In this document: positions 1-9,208 of the stretch, in pieces
How positions within the stretch are numbered: position 1 is the first letter of the stretch
Layout: the number at the start of each line of letters is the position of its first letter
NCBI RefSeq assembly: GCF_014635185.1
Contig: NZ_BMCM01000002.1
Location: 124,001 to 188,000, forward strand
Source: Microbacterium murale
GTDB lineage: Bacteria; Actinomycetota; Actinomycetes; Actinomycetales; Microbacteriaceae
Direction: 5' to 3'
Length of the DNA: 64,000 bases
The notes under the pieces: model-generated
Told to the model about the DNA's origin: nothing
What the model saw: the letters and a program-made list of their open reading frames with translations, nothing else
Database searches by the model: none
Translations under genes and position numbers: made by a program

Positions 1-1631
1 TAGTGAGCGTAGCTGGACATGACCACAAGGTCAGGCGGGTCCGCGAGCAAGTGCTCTACGACTCGCTCCTTCCAGCGATCGCAGGAGGCATACGGCACAC
101 CTTTGACGAGCACAGTGACGGAGACGGCAGAACAGGATGTTTTCGTGTAGGTATGGATCGCCGTTTCAGGATGCTCAGCGGCGAAATCCTCGATCGCCGG
201 GAACCACTGCGCCGTATGCGAATCACCGAACATCGCCACGTCGAGATCGCCCTGCGGATTTCCATATGTGCAGTTCTGCACGTCTTCGGTATTCACATCG
301 TGCTGACACCCGTCGGTAAACAACGGAGCAAGATCTGCGGCCACTTCATCCAGCGCCGGTGACATGTTCCGCGGCACGAACTCAGTCGCTCTCGGGGGCG
401 ATTCCGGAAAGTCCGGCGCGACCGCCACTACCTCGCCCGTGCCGACGTCGCGCGCTGAGGCCCATTGCACAGCGGCCAGTGATGTTCCGGCCAGCACGAG
501 GGTAAGGCCGAGGGCCGTGAGAAGGGTAACTCGAGGTGGCCGGTCGACCAGTGCCCTTGGCGAACGAAACGGCGTCTCTATGAAGCGGAACAGCAGCCAC
601 GCGAGTGGAATCGCAAGGGCGATTCCCACCACCACTTTCACTGATATCCCTAGTGGATTCTGCTCGCCGACCGCAGCCTGAGTTATAACGAGCAACGGCC
701 AATGCACAAGATAGAGCGAGTAGGAGATCAGCCCCACAAACTGGATCGGTCGTATCGACAGAACCCGGCTTGGGCTTCCCTTGGCCGTTGTCGCGCCGAA
801 ATAGAGCACCAACGCTGTCCCAAAGGTTGGAAGCAACGCGACGATCCCGGGGAACGCGGTGTCATCGTCGAACCACAGCGCACTCGCAAACACCATGGCG
901 ATGCCGAGCCAGCCCCCGGCGGCGGCAAGCCAGCCGGGGATACGAGGCGATTCGTGGAGCAATACCGCTCCGACAAGCGCTCCGATGAGAAGCTCCCAGG
1001 CACGCGTCGGCAGCAGGAAGAACGCGGATGGTTGATCAACTTGCGTGAGAATCGCGCCAGCGACGAAGCTAACAGCCCCGACTGCGGTGATCGCCGCGAT
1101 CACCAGAACAGAGCGGCCGCGTAGCACGATGAAGATCAAGAGGAGCAGAAGCGGCCACAGCAGGTAGAACTGCTCTTCCACGCCGAGCGACCAGTAGTGC
1201 TGGAAGGGTGAAGCCGAATGGTCCGCCAGGTAGTCGGTGTCCTGAATCGCGAACCAGACATTCGGCACGTACAGAAGCGTCGCCAGCCCGTCTCTGAGCA
1301 CCCGTTCGAGGGCGAGGGGCGGGTAGAACACAATCGCCGCCGCCGCGGTGAGGATCGCGACCGTCAAGGATGCGGGCAAGATCCTTCGGATGCGACGAGC
1401 GTAGAAGTCAGCGAATCGGATCCGTCCGTCACGCTGGAGGGTTTCCAGTAGGTGACTCGAAATCAGAAACCCGGAGATGACGAAGAAGACATCGACGCCC
1501 ACATAACCGCCAGTGACGATGGGCACCCCGGCGTGATAGACGAGGACCAAGCCGACTGCGATCGCCCGCAGGCCTTGGACGTCAGCGCGGAACCCTCTGC
1601 GGACCGGTTCCGTGATCGCCGGTTCTGTCAC
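1..1631 (-). CDS. Acyltransferase-3 / SGNH-domain membrane O-acyltransferase (OafA-like), 3' end cut by window edge
   Basis: The reading frame is open from a GTG at 1631 to the left edge (543 codons, no stop seen), so the C-terminus is missing. The N-terminal part is an acyltransferase-3 domain: QGLRAIAVGLVLVYHAG carries the conserved Arg22 and His33, followed by GGYVGVDVFFVISGFLIS and many hydrophobic segments, including YSLYLVHWPLLV near residue 300. A periplasmic SGNH-hydrolase-like domain follows, with the GDSH nucleophile motif at residues 469-472. Such proteins move acetyl or other acyl groups across the membrane onto surface polysaccharide. The start overlaps the stop of the upstream epimerase gene by GTGA, so the two are translationally coupled and the acceptor is probably the glycan built by this locus. 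The family is sure; donor and acceptor are unknown. Confidence 0.9.
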   Translation of the reverse strand, partial: MTEPAITEPVRRGFRADVQGLRAIAVGLVLVYHAGVPIVTGGYVGVDVFFVISGFLISSHLLETLQRDGRIRFADFYARRIRRILPASLTVAILTAAAAIVFYPPLALERVLRDGLATLLYVPNVWFAIQDTDYLADHSASPFQHYWSLGVEEQFYLLWPLLLLLIFIVLRGRSVLVIAAITAVGAVSFVAGAILTQVDQPSAFFLLPTRAWELLIGALVGAVLLHESPRIPGWLAAAGGWLGIAMVFASALWFDDDTAFPGIVALLPTFGTALVLYFGATTAKGSPSRVLSIRPIQFVGLISYSLYLVHWPLLVITQAAVGEQNPLGISVKVVVGIALAIPLAWLLFRFIETPFRSPRALVDRPPRVTLLTALGLTLVLAGTSLAAVQWASARDVGTGEVVAVAPDFPESPPRATEFVPRNMSPALDEVAADLAPLFTDGCQHDVNTEDVQNCTYGNPQGDLDVAMFGDSHTAQWFPAIEDFAAEHPETAIHTYTKTSCSAVSVTVLVKGVPYASCDRWKERVVEHLLADPPDLVVMSSYAH

Positions 1632-2710
1632 GCGCCGCCAGCACCACCAGCACCGATGATCAACTCTGCGACGACCCGCTGTGCGGCCTTGCCGTCGCCG
1701 TACGGCGATTCGTCCGTCTCCACGGGACGTGGACGTGTCACTGCCGCCGCGATCTCCGTTGCGGTATTCGCGAGTACGTTCCAACCGAGCTCGATCGTCT
1801 CGACCCACTCGGTCTCGGTACGCACAGTTGTACAGGGCACCCCGAGCAGGAACGCCTCCTTCTGCAAGCCGCCGGAATCCGTCACCACACCAGCGCTGGA
1901 CAGGGCCGCAGCAATGAGGTCCTTGTACGCCAGTGGAGCGTGTGCGATCAACGCTCCTTGCGTGAGGGAGATGCCGTGGGAAGCGGCCTTCGCAACCACG
2001 CGCGGGTGCGCGAGGAGGATGACCGGCTTGTCGAGGCTCGCCAACGCGGCTGCCACGTCACCTAGGCGCACCGGGTCATCCGTGTTCTCGGCACGATGGA
2101 TCGTGGCGACGTAGTAGCCGTCGGGAGTCAGACCGAGCTCATCCAGAAGCGCAGACGGCGCACCCGCGAGTTCGTCGCGAACTTCGAAGAGCACGTCTGT
2201 CATGACGTCGCCGACGAGGACTGTGCGCGCTGCGAGCCCCTCAGTCGCGAGGTGATCGACGGCCACCTGAGTGGGTGCGAGCAGCAAGTCCGCCGCGTGG
2301 TCGGTCATCACACGGTTATGCTCCTCCGGCATGCGGCGGTTGAAGCTGCGAAGGCCCGCTTCCAGGTGCGCCACTGGGATGTGCATCTTGACCGCGCTCA
2401 ACGCCGCAGCGACGGTGGAATTCGTGTCGCCGTACACCAGGACCCAGTCCGGGTGGTGTTCGTCGAAGACAGCATCCAAGGCCGCGAGCATGGCACCCGT
2501 CTGCACGCCGTGCGAGCCGCTGCCCACGCCGAGGTGCACGTCGGGTGCGCCGATGCCAAGGTCTTCAAAGAAGACGTCGGAGAGCATCGGATCGTAGTGT
2601 TGCCCAGTGTGGACGATGACGTGTTCAACCCCGGCAGCTTTGGCCGCCGCGTGGATAGGCGCAAGCTTCACGAACTGAGGGCGGGCGCCAACGACGCTGA
2701 TGATCTTCAC
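1628..2710 (-). CDS. wecB: UDP-N-acetylglucosamine 2-epimerase (non-hydrolysing)
   Basis: This 360-residue protein has the family N-terminus MKIISVVGARPQFVKLAPIH, the HTGQHYD segment, the YGDTNST motif, HLEAGLRS and the active-site region ATIHRAENTD. It should interconvert UDP-GlcNAc and UDP-ManNAc, or act on a 2,3-diacetamido analogue in the manner of WbpI, in the cytoplasm. The start is a GTG at 2710 with no Shine-Dalgarno sequence; a TAGAAT hexamer lies 8 bases upstream. The end overlaps the acyltransferase start by 4 bases. No UDP-ManNAc dehydrogenase (wecC) is present in the window, so a uronic acid product is not supported. The epimerase assignment is firm; the exact substrate is inferred from the neighbouring Wlb-type genes. 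Confidence 0.92.
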   Translation of the reverse strand: MKIISVVGARPQFVKLAPIHAAAKAAGVEHVIVHTGQHYDPMLSDVFFEDLGIGAPDVHLGVGSGSHGVQTGAMLAALDAVFDEHHPDWVLVYGDTNSTVAAALSAVKMHIPVAHLEAGLRSFNRRMPEEHNRVMTDHAADLLLAPTQVAVDHLATEGLAARTVLVGDVMTDVLFEVRDELAGAPSALLDELGLTPDGYYVATIHRAENTDDPVRLGDVAAALASLDKPVILLAHPRVVAKAASHGISLTQGALIAHAPLAYKDLIAAALSSAGVVTDSGGLQKEAFLLGVPCTTVRTETEWVETIELGWNVLANTATEIAAAVTRPRPVETDESPYGDGKAAQRVVAELIIGAGGAGGA

Positions 2711-2718
2711 GGGAGACG

Positions 2719-2724
2719 ATTCTA
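2719..2724 (-). promoter_or_regulatory. Putative -10 (TAGAAT) of the wecB operon
   Basis: On the minus strand TAGAAT ends 8 bases before the GTG of wecB, and there is no Shine-Dalgarno-like purine run between them. This suggests a leaderless or nearly leaderless mRNA. No convincing -35 is visible. Confidence 0.5.
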
Positions 2725-2751
2725 TGCTGAGCTCCCTCTGAATCCGATTGA

Positions 2752-2757
2752 TACCGT
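2752..2757 (+). promoter_or_regulatory. Putative leaderless -10 (TACCGT) of the GT gene at 2764
   Basis: TACCGT is followed by exactly 6 bases and then the GTG start at 2764, the spacing at which transcription would begin on the first base of the start codon. Together with the opposite-strand TAGAAT it makes the 53-base intergenic region a compact divergent promoter. Confidence 0.5.
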
Positions 2758-2763
2758 AGGTGC

Positions 2764-3870
2764 GTGCGCATTCTTTTCGTTACCCCGTGGTTTCCGACAC
2801 TCGCCTCGCCGGTATCCGGGGTGTTCGTCCGGCGCGATGCGGAACTACTCAGCGAACATCACGAAATCGAGATCGTTCATCTTGTCGACCCAAGCCTGCT
2901 CAGCGACGACGATATCGCAGCGGATAGTAGTTCGACCATGCGAGTGCACCGGATCCCCATGGCGCGCAATGATCCACTCGCCCCGTTTCGAGCCTGGAAG
3001 CGAGTCCGACCGATGATCGAAAGCGTCGATCTCATCCACTCGCACGCCTTCCAAGCTCTCTTGCCGTTCGCCTGGCACCGCGTCAAGCGTCCATGGGTGC
3101 ACTCGGAGCACTGGTCGGGGGTCGCGAACTCCGAGTCTTTCAACGCACAGGGCAGATTCATCTTCGCGCTGACGTCGCGTCTGTTACGACGACCGGATGT
3201 GGTCACAGCAGTGAGCACATTCCTGCTCGAACGCGTGCGCGAACATCGAAGCGGCACCACGATGATCGTGCCCTCCGTCGTATTGCCTGCCTTTCCAAAG
3301 CCGGTGCGACACACCTCGGACGAGCTGCGACTCGTCACAGTCGCGAACCTCGTGGAAGGCAAAGATCCCATGCTCGCGATCGAGACGATCGAGGAGCTTC
3401 GCAGCCGAGGCATCCCCGCGACGCTTCGCTGGGTCGGAGACGGTCCTATGCGCGAGGAGGTCGAGAAACGAATCCAGGGCGGTGCGAACGTCACGCTGTT
3501 GGGCGTACTGGACCACAGCGGTGTGGCGGCCGAACTCGCAGCCGCTGAAATCTTCCTGCTGCCGACACGAAGTGAGACACTCTGCCTGAGCGCCATCGAG
3601 GCGATCTCGCACGGCCGCCCCGTGGTGATGGGAGCCCGAGGCGGCCAGCGTGACTACGTGAATACGGACAACGGCGTCCTCGTGGCTGATAGATCCGCGC
3701 AGGCGTATGCGGACGCCGTGCAGGAAGTCGTTGATGCTTTCGGCCGTCTCGATCCGACTCATGTCGCGGCTACTGTGAGCGGCCGATTCACACCCGACCG
3801 AGTTCTCGAACTGTACGAGGTCGCGTACGCCGCCGCATCAGTTCTCCACGAAGCGAAGGTCGCACCATGA
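2764..3870 (+). CDS. Glycosyltransferase, family 4 (GT-B)
   Basis: This 368-residue GT-B enzyme begins MRILFVTPWFPTLASPVSGVFVRR, the typical opening of GT4 transferases. It has a donor-domain loop at VEGKDPMLAIETIEEL and the retaining-GT4 E-x7-E region in RSETLCLSAIEAISHGRPVV. It should add one sugar from a nucleotide donor to a lipid-linked glycan at the inner membrane face. The GTG start at 2764 is preceded only by a -10-like hexamer. The stop overlaps the next glycosyltransferase by ATGA, so the two form an operon transcribed divergently from wecB. Donor and linkage cannot be read from sequence. Confidence 0.88.
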   Translation: MRILFVTPWFPTLASPVSGVFVRRDAELLSEHHEIEIVHLVDPSLLSDDDIAADSSSTMRVHRIPMARNDPLAPFRAWKRVRPMIESVDLIHSHAFQALLPFAWHRVKRPWVHSEHWSGVANSESFNAQGRFIFALTSRLLRRPDVVTAVSTFLLERVREHRSGTTMIVPSVVLPAFPKPVRHTSDELRLVTVANLVEGKDPMLAIETIEELRSRGIPATLRWVGDGPMREEVEKRIQGGANVTLLGVLDHSGVAAELAAAEIFLLPTRSETLCLSAIEAISHGRPVVMGARGGQRDYVNTDNGVLVADRSAQAYADAVQEVVDAFGRLDPTHVAATVSGRFTPDRVLELYEVAYAAASVLHEAKVAP

Positions 3871-5039
3871 TGCCCAGCTCCGAAGCCGCCGTCTCTTCGG
3901 ACACTAAGCCGCCGCTGCTCATCATCTCGTATTCGCCCATCGCCAGGGATGCTCGTGTACTGCGACAGATCGAGCTGTTCCAGGGGCGTTATGACCTCAC
4001 GACCGTCGGCTTCGGGCCGGCCGCGCCCGGGGTTGGCCAACATCACGAAATCCACGTACACGTCGGGCTCTCCCGGCGGATCCGCGGCTATGCGGAGGCG
4101 GCGCTGCTGCGTCTCAAGCTGTATCGGCTGATGTATTGGTCGGACCCGCTGGTGCGAGCCACGCGGCGCGCGCTTCGACTGTACCGTCCTGAACGCATTC
4201 TCGCGAACGACATTTACACTGTGCCGCTTGCGTTGCATCTAGCCCCTGACACGACTCATACCGACCTGCATGAGTACTACCCGGGTCTGCACGACGACAG
4301 CGCCCAGTGGCGCCGTCTACGCCAGCCATATCTGACTTGGCTGGTCGAGAAATATGCCCCACGGGCCGCCTCCGCTACGACGGTCGGTGAAGAGATCGCC
4401 GATCGTTACCACCAGCACGGAGTGCACGCCGCAGTCGTCGTGAACGCGCCGGAACGGAAGGGCTTCACCCCCGGCGCGGTCAGCTCGCCGATACGACTTG
4501 TGCACGCGGGCGCGGCGCTGCCCACGAGAAAGATCGAGAAAATGATGCGGGCGGTCGCGGAGAGCACCGCGGACATCGAGCTCTCGGTACTCCTCACGCC
4601 GAACACGCCGGCGTATGTGTCCAAACTCGAGGCGCTCGCCCTCGAACTCGGACCGCGCGTGCGGATGATTCCGCCTGTGGCGCATGAGAACCTTCTGCAG
4701 ACCCTGAACTCCTTCGACGTCGGCATCCATGTCTTGCCGCCGACGGTCACGAACCAGGCGCTCGCGCTGCCGAACAAATTTTTCGACTTCGTGCAAGCGC
4801 GGCTCGGGATCATCATCGGACCGACCCCAGGCATGGCACGCCTCATCAACGAGCACGACCTCGGCACGGTGACCTCCGGTTTCGAGGTGGAGGACATCCG
4901 AGCAACCCTTGATGCGTTGACCGCAGCGAGAGTCTCGGAATGGAAGAGAGCCGCGGATCGAGCCTCAGAGGTTCTTTCCTCCGCCACCCAGCTCCCTGTG
5001 TGGGCGAAGGCGATCGACGCGCTCAGCGCGCCGCATTGA
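3867..5039 (+). CDS. Glycosyltransferase (GT-B), paralogue of the one at 7952-9208
   Basis: This 390-residue protein contains SYSPIARDARVLRQIELF at the N-terminus, a DLHEYYPG segment and a C-terminal donor-binding region ALPNKFFDFVQARLGI. The same three blocks occur in the glycosyltransferase at 7952-9208, so the two are paralogues in this locus. It is probably a capsule or teichuronic-type transferase acting in the cytoplasm on a polyprenyl-linked intermediate. The ATG at 3867 overlaps the previous stop (ATGA). Its 3' end overlaps the convergent GT2 gene by 17 bases, so antisense read-through is likely to be tightly limited here. Donor unknown. Confidence 0.82.
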   Translation: MMPSSEAAVSSDTKPPLLIISYSPIARDARVLRQIELFQGRYDLTTVGFGPAAPGVGQHHEIHVHVGLSRRIRGYAEAALLRLKLYRLMYWSDPLVRATRRALRLYRPERILANDIYTVPLALHLAPDTTHTDLHEYYPGLHDDSAQWRRLRQPYLTWLVEKYAPRAASATTVGEEIADRYHQHGVHAAVVVNAPERKGFTPGAVSSPIRLVHAGAALPTRKIEKMMRAVAESTADIELSVLLTPNTPAYVSKLEALALELGPRVRMIPPVAHENLLQTLNSFDVGIHVLPPTVTNQALALPNKFFDFVQARLGIIIGPTPGMARLINEHDLGTVTSGFEVEDIRATLDALTAARVSEWKRAADRASEVLSSATQLPVWAKAIDALSAPH

Positions 5040-6105
5040 CTCTCTGCGCGACACCCCTACCGCTCAGCAGCGAACGGAAAGGTGCGTGTCGGTGCAATAT
5101 ACGGAGTGGATTGGACGTCACCAGCACTTCGAACGCGAGGTAGCGGCTGCGGTCGCCCAGAGCTGCCCTCAGCGTGGCCTCGGTCGCGGCGGGCCGCACG
5201 GCCTCGTTGAGAATCCGGATGTCACGAATCGCCAGGATCCCATTTACTCCGGGCGCCCATCGCCGGAGCCGCTCCCAGATTGCGACGAACGTCGCACGAT
5301 CCGATGGCAGGAGCCCCCCGTCGTTGATGTGTGTGGAGATGGAACCGATCAAGTGCACGCGGATGATCTTGGCCGCAACCGCCCTTTTCGCGCTCGGTGA
5401 CATTCGGGAGAAGACCGAATCAGATTCGATGGCGTCAAGGTATGCAAGGTCATCCGCCGCGGGTCCACCACCCTTCGTCACCCGATCCTTCTGGTCGTCG
5501 TGCTCAAGGTAGGGCGGCGAACCAGGATCGAACGCGATCGACGCGCCGCTGAACCAGAGATGCAGACCGAATGCCTGGTCGACGCCCCGAGGCAGCCCCT
5601 CGGTGAAGCGGAGGCTCTCGAATCGCGTGCGTCGCCAGAGACCCAGAGGCGCACTGCGTTCGAACAGTCGATCGCGGTCCCCATCCAGATCGTGGGTTCG
5701 ATATGGCCGAACACGCGGCGACGGGACCGCACCGGACTCGATCCGGCGTATCGGAGCGATGACAACGTCGGCCGCGTGTTGTTCTGCAAGACCGAGCCAG
5801 GCGTCGAGTGCACCGGGCGCGAGTTCGTCGTCCGACCCCAGAAGCCCTACGAACTCGGCCTCCGCGCGCTCCAGGCCGAAGTTGAATGCGTTCGCAGGCG
5901 ACCGTACACCGTCCCGGAGAGAGAGTACGCGGACCCGATCATCTACGGCGAGAGTGCCGAGCCGCGAGATGACCAGCTCGACGTCGATATTGTGCGCGAT
6001 CACGGTCACGCGTATGTCTCGCTGATTCGACAGAAGGGAAGACACCGCGCGATCCACCGGGCGTGTCGAGTTGTGGACGCCGATGATGATCTCTGCGTCA
6101 GTCAT
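5023..6105 (-). CDS. Glycosyltransferase, family 2 (GT-A)
   Basis: This 360-residue protein starts MTDAEIIIGVHNSTRPVDRAV and carries the GT-A metal-binding motif LGSDDE with the preceding ANAFNFGLERAEAEFVG block, typical of GT2 inverting transferases. The C-terminal 150 residues are less conserved and show no membrane segments. It is the last gene of the leftward operon that begins at the acetyltransferase (11893); its ATG overlaps the ABC exporter stop by ATGA. It likely adds a sugar to the glycan built by that operon. The 3' end overlaps the convergent GT gene by 17 bases. Confidence 0.85.
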   Translation of the reverse strand: MTDAEIIIGVHNSTRPVDRAVSSLLSNQRDIRVTVIAHNIDVELVISRLGTLAVDDRVRVLSLRDGVRSPANAFNFGLERAEAEFVGLLGSDDELAPGALDAWLGLAEQHAADVVIAPIRRIESGAVPSPRVRPYRTHDLDGDRDRLFERSAPLGLWRRTRFESLRFTEGLPRGVDQAFGLHLWFSGASIAFDPGSPPYLEHDDQKDRVTKGGGPAADDLAYLDAIESDSVFSRMSPSAKRAVAAKIIRVHLIGSISTHINDGGLLPSDRATFVAIWERLRRWAPGVNGILAIRDIRILNEAVRPAATEATLRAALGDRSRYLAFEVLVTSNPLRILHRHAPFRSLLSGRGVAQRVNAAR

Positions 6106-7955
6106 TTTACGTCGTCCTCCTCGACAGGCAGGATCCGGGGTTCGTCGGGACTCGTCCGCTCAGCACTGTCCAGATCGACCAGTCCGGCGAGCGCGGCCTG
6201 CAACGCGAATTCTGACTCGGCCGCGACGACCTCTTCGAAGGTTCCAGAGGCGGCGACGTCTCCGTCTCGCATGAAGAAGATCCGGTCCGCGTTCCGGATA
6301 GTCGACAGCCGATGTGCCACGGTGATCGTCGTGACGCGGCCCCGCAGGCGTTCGATGGCATTCGTGACCGCCGCTTCCGTCGCGGTATCAAGCGCACTGG
6401 TGGCTTCATCCATCACGAGGACCCGAGGCTCGGTGTACAGAGCTCGTGCAATACCGAGGCGCTGACGCTGTCCACCCGAGAGCGCCAGGCCACGCTCACC
6501 GATGCGACCGTCGATGCCACCGTCGCGCGCGTCGATCAGAGTCAAGAGTTGCGCTTGGTCGAGCGCGGAGCGCACGCGATCGCGGTCGAAGTCCTTGCGC
6601 CAGCTGAGCGCCACGTTCTGGGCGACCGTCGAATCGAAGAGAGACACGTCCTGGGGAACGTATGAGATCTGCGAACGCCATGCGTTCACGACACCGTGCA
6701 GCGGCACATCGTCCACCGAGATCGCACCGCTCGTTGGCTCGATCAGACCGAGGAGAAGATCAACCATCGTCGACTTGCCGGCGCCAGACGCCCCGACAAA
6801 CGCCACCTGTGAACCGAATGGTATCTCCAGCGACACACCTCGCACGGCGTCGGGCGCCTCAGGTGAGTAACGAAAGCTCACGTCACGGAACCTGAGACTC
6901 TTAGGCGCTTCCGGCAGGACACTCGTGTCGCCAACACGAGCGGCCTCCATATAGCGGTCGGAGTTGCGAACTTCATCCAGCACAGCTCGCGCGTGGGGCG
7001 TCGAGACATTGAGTTGTTGCAGCACGCCTTGAAACCGCACAAGAGAGGGTGCAAGCCGGAATCCGGCCAGGCCGAAGAGCGCGATCGACGCGATCGCGCC
7101 CTGGACGTTACCGCCCGTGACGAAGCCCGCGCCCCCGACCAGCACGATGCCGCCGATCAGTGCCACGTCCATGATGTGCCGCGGGACCTGGGCGAGAAAC
7201 TGCGAGTTCGCACGGGCGCGGGTGGCGTGGGCACGATTCTCGCGAACGACGCCTGCGACATCTGCTGCGCTTCCTCGTAGAGTCACTTCTTTGAGCGCGC
7301 CGATCATCTCAGTGATGAGTCGGGAAGAGCGCAGCGAATAGCGGAGTGCGACGAGCCCGGCCTGCTTTGAACGACGAGAGATCTGCAACTGCAGCAGGAG
7401 CGCGATCACACCAAGATAGACGATTGTCACCAATCCGACGAACGGCTGCGCGATCGCGAGCACGAGGATGAGTGAGAAGAAGCTCATGAACTCGCCTATC
7501 AGCGAGGCGCCTGGGAGAAGGAACCCCGAGATCGTGGTGCTGACACTTGAGTCCGTGATGCGCACAAGGTCCGAAGAATTGCGACGCAGTCGTTCCACCC
7601 ACGGAGCTCGGATGTAACCATCGAAGACACGCACCCCGAGTTCAAGCTCGTAACGTGCGAAGCGCCGGGTCGCGAACCACTGCAATGTGAGTGTCAGTAT
7701 GCCTTTGAGCACGATGAGCCCGCACACGATGGATAGCGGCCAGAGGATCTGCGCTCCTTCGAGCCGTCCCACGATCGGCAGGACCAGCGGCGAATTGCTG
7801 ACCAGAGGGGCGATCACGACGGCAAGTAACCCAAGCGCAAGCCCGTCCATGAGCGCAAGAACGCCCATCACAGCGGCGTAGACAGAGAGAAACTGGCCTG
7901 CACTGCGAGGTAGCACGCGAAGCACTTCGCGGTACAGCGCCCAGTTTGCCTTCAT
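6102..7955 (-). CDS. ABC exporter, fused permease-ATPase half transporter
   Basis: This 617-residue protein has an N-terminal six-helix exporter domain (about residues 15-320) and a C-terminal nucleotide-binding domain with Walker A GASGAGKST, signature LSGGQRQRLGIARAL, Walker B VLVMDEATSALD and the H-loop VAHRLSTI. Homodimers of this type flip lipid-linked oligosaccharides (PglK-like) or export peptides and lipids. Position in the sugar operon favours a flippase role. The start ATG has a good GGGGGA ribosome site and overlaps the upstream GT stop (ATGA). The C-terminus extends about 30 residues past the ATPase core. The locus also has a separate ABC-2 exporter, so two substrates or two steps may be served. 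Confidence 0.88.
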   Translation of the reverse strand: MKANWALYREVLRVLPRSAGQFLSVYAAVMGVLALMDGLALGLLAVVIAPLVSNSPLVLPIVGRLEGAQILWPLSIVCGLIVLKGILTLTLQWFATRRFARYELELGVRVFDGYIRAPWVERLRRNSSDLVRITDSSVSTTISGFLLPGASLIGEFMSFFSLILVLAIAQPFVGLVTIVYLGVIALLLQLQISRRSKQAGLVALRYSLRSSRLITEMIGALKEVTLRGSAADVAGVVRENRAHATRARANSQFLAQVPRHIMDVALIGGIVLVGGAGFVTGGNVQGAIASIALFGLAGFRLAPSLVRFQGVLQQLNVSTPHARAVLDEVRNSDRYMEAARVGDTSVLPEAPKSLRFRDVSFRYSPEAPDAVRGVSLEIPFGSQVAFVGASGAGKSTMVDLLLGLIEPTSGAISVDDVPLHGVVNAWRSQISYVPQDVSLFDSTVAQNVALSWRKDFDRDRVRSALDQAQLLTLIDARDGGIDGRIGERGLALSGGQRQRLGIARALYTEPRVLVMDEATSALDTATEAAVTNAIERLRGRVTTITVAHRLSTIRNADRIFFMRDGDVAASGTFEEVVAAESEFALQAALAGLVDLDSAERTSPDEPRILPVEEDDVK

Positions 7956-9208
7956 CGCACATCCCCCGAGATTCTCGATCCATTGATGGCGGCGAGGAAC
8001 GCCCGGCCTTCAGCGGCGGAGTTGATGTCCGCAGCTACAGCCGCAGACTTGGCCTTCATCGCGCTCACCGAATCTGCGTCCAGCTCATCCAAGGTGTCGC
8101 GCAATGACTCCCACGTGAACTCAGGAACCACAAGTCCATGACCGTACTTCCGAACGATCGGCGCCATTGTCTCCGTCTCGCCCACCACCAGCGCAAGGCG
8201 ACCCTGCGCTGCCTCGAAGAACTTGTTAGGCATCGCGTACTGAAGATTGATTCCGGTCGGTTTATAGAAGACGATCTCGACGTCATACTCATTGATGCAC
8301 TCGGCGATCTCGCGCATCGGGGCAGGGGGTACGATCCGGATGCGTTCGCGGGCTGGATGTGTCTCCAGCTCCTTACGTAACATCGCGTGCACCGGCGGAT
8401 TCGACGTGAGCATGAACGTCATCGAGAACCGAGGCGGCAGCTCCCGCAAAGCGGCCAAGATCTCCTTGAACCCGCGCGACCAACTCGGCAGTCCGTGAAA
8501 CAGCAAGCGGATGTCGTCACCGTCGACAGCGCTCGGGACGAGATCGGGTTCGTGAGGAGGCGCATTGCGGACCTGGACCGGTGGGTCAATGCCGAATTCC
8601 GCGGCATACAGTCTTCCGATCGGTCCGTTCACCACAGACCTGCTGGTGAACCGATCCGAAGCGATGTGTGCCCGCCCCCATCGGTAGTGCGGTCCGGTGA
8701 CCTTCCCGCCGAAATTCTTTCGCCGAACATCGGGATTGTGGTACTCATGCAGATCGAGATGACGTAATCCACGCAAGGCGGCGATGGTAAAGTCTCGCTT
8801 CTCATCGATCCAGGGCGCGAATTCGAGCTCATTGAACACCACGAGATCGTACTGGCCCGCGCGCACTCTTCGCCGCAGTGCTACCGGTATACGGGACGAC
8901 ATGAGGACCTTGAAGCGCAAGCGATCAGGCAGAAGTGTGTGTATGAGAAGCATGCCCACGCGTCCGCGGGTCCATGAGACAGGCCTAGCGATCTCGAAAT
9001 GATCTCGTACAGCCGCTGCGGTGCGGTCGCCGATACCAAGCGTGTCGACCGACCACCCGTCCTCGACAAGCCAATCGATCTCGCGATGAACTCTTGGGTC
9101 CGAGACGATCTCAGAATAGGACAACACGAGAGCGCTGCGAGTCTTAGCGTCTGTCACTTCAGGAGTCACTCTCACCCGGTTTTGATCGGCGCCCATCGCT
9201 TGCGTCAA
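7952..9208 (-). CDS. Glycosyltransferase (GT-B), paralogue of the one at 3867-5039
   Basis: This 418-residue protein shares SYSEIVSDPRVHREIDWL, DLHEYHNPD and AMPNKFFEAAQGRLAL with the GT-B enzyme encoded at 3867-5039. A TTG at 9208 overlaps the oxidoreductase stop (TTGA) and fits the coupling pattern of the operon; an ATG four codons downstream (9196) is the alternative. Neither has a clear Shine-Dalgarno sequence. The stop overlaps the ABC exporter start by ATGA. It probably transfers a sugar to the growing repeat unit. Specificity unknown. Confidence 0.8.
   Translation of the reverse strand: MTQAMGADQNRVRVTPEVTDAKTRSALVLSYSEIVSDPRVHREIDWLVEDGWSVDTLGIGDRTAAAVRDHFEIARPVSWTRGRVGMLLIHTLLPDRLRFKVLMSSRIPVALRRRVRAGQYDLVVFNELEFAPWIDEKRDFTIAALRGLRHLDLHEYHNPDVRRKNFGGKVTGPHYRWGRAHIASDRFTSRSVVNGPIGRLYAAEFGIDPPVQVRNAPPHEPDLVPSAVDGDDIRLLFHGLPSWSRGFKEILAALRELPPRFSMTFMLTSNPPVHAMLRKELETHPARERIRIVPPAPMREIAECINEYDVEIVFYKPTGINLQYAMPNKFFEAAQGRLALVVGETETMAPIVRKYGHGLVVPEFTWESLRDTLDELDADSVSAMKAKSAAVAADINSAAEGRAFLAAINGSRISGDVR

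Noticed and set aside
1-1631. Frameshifted or broken acyltransferase
   Set aside because: Direct reading of the minus strand gives one uninterrupted frame with both acyltransferase-3 and SGNH motifs; it only lacks its end because the window stops.
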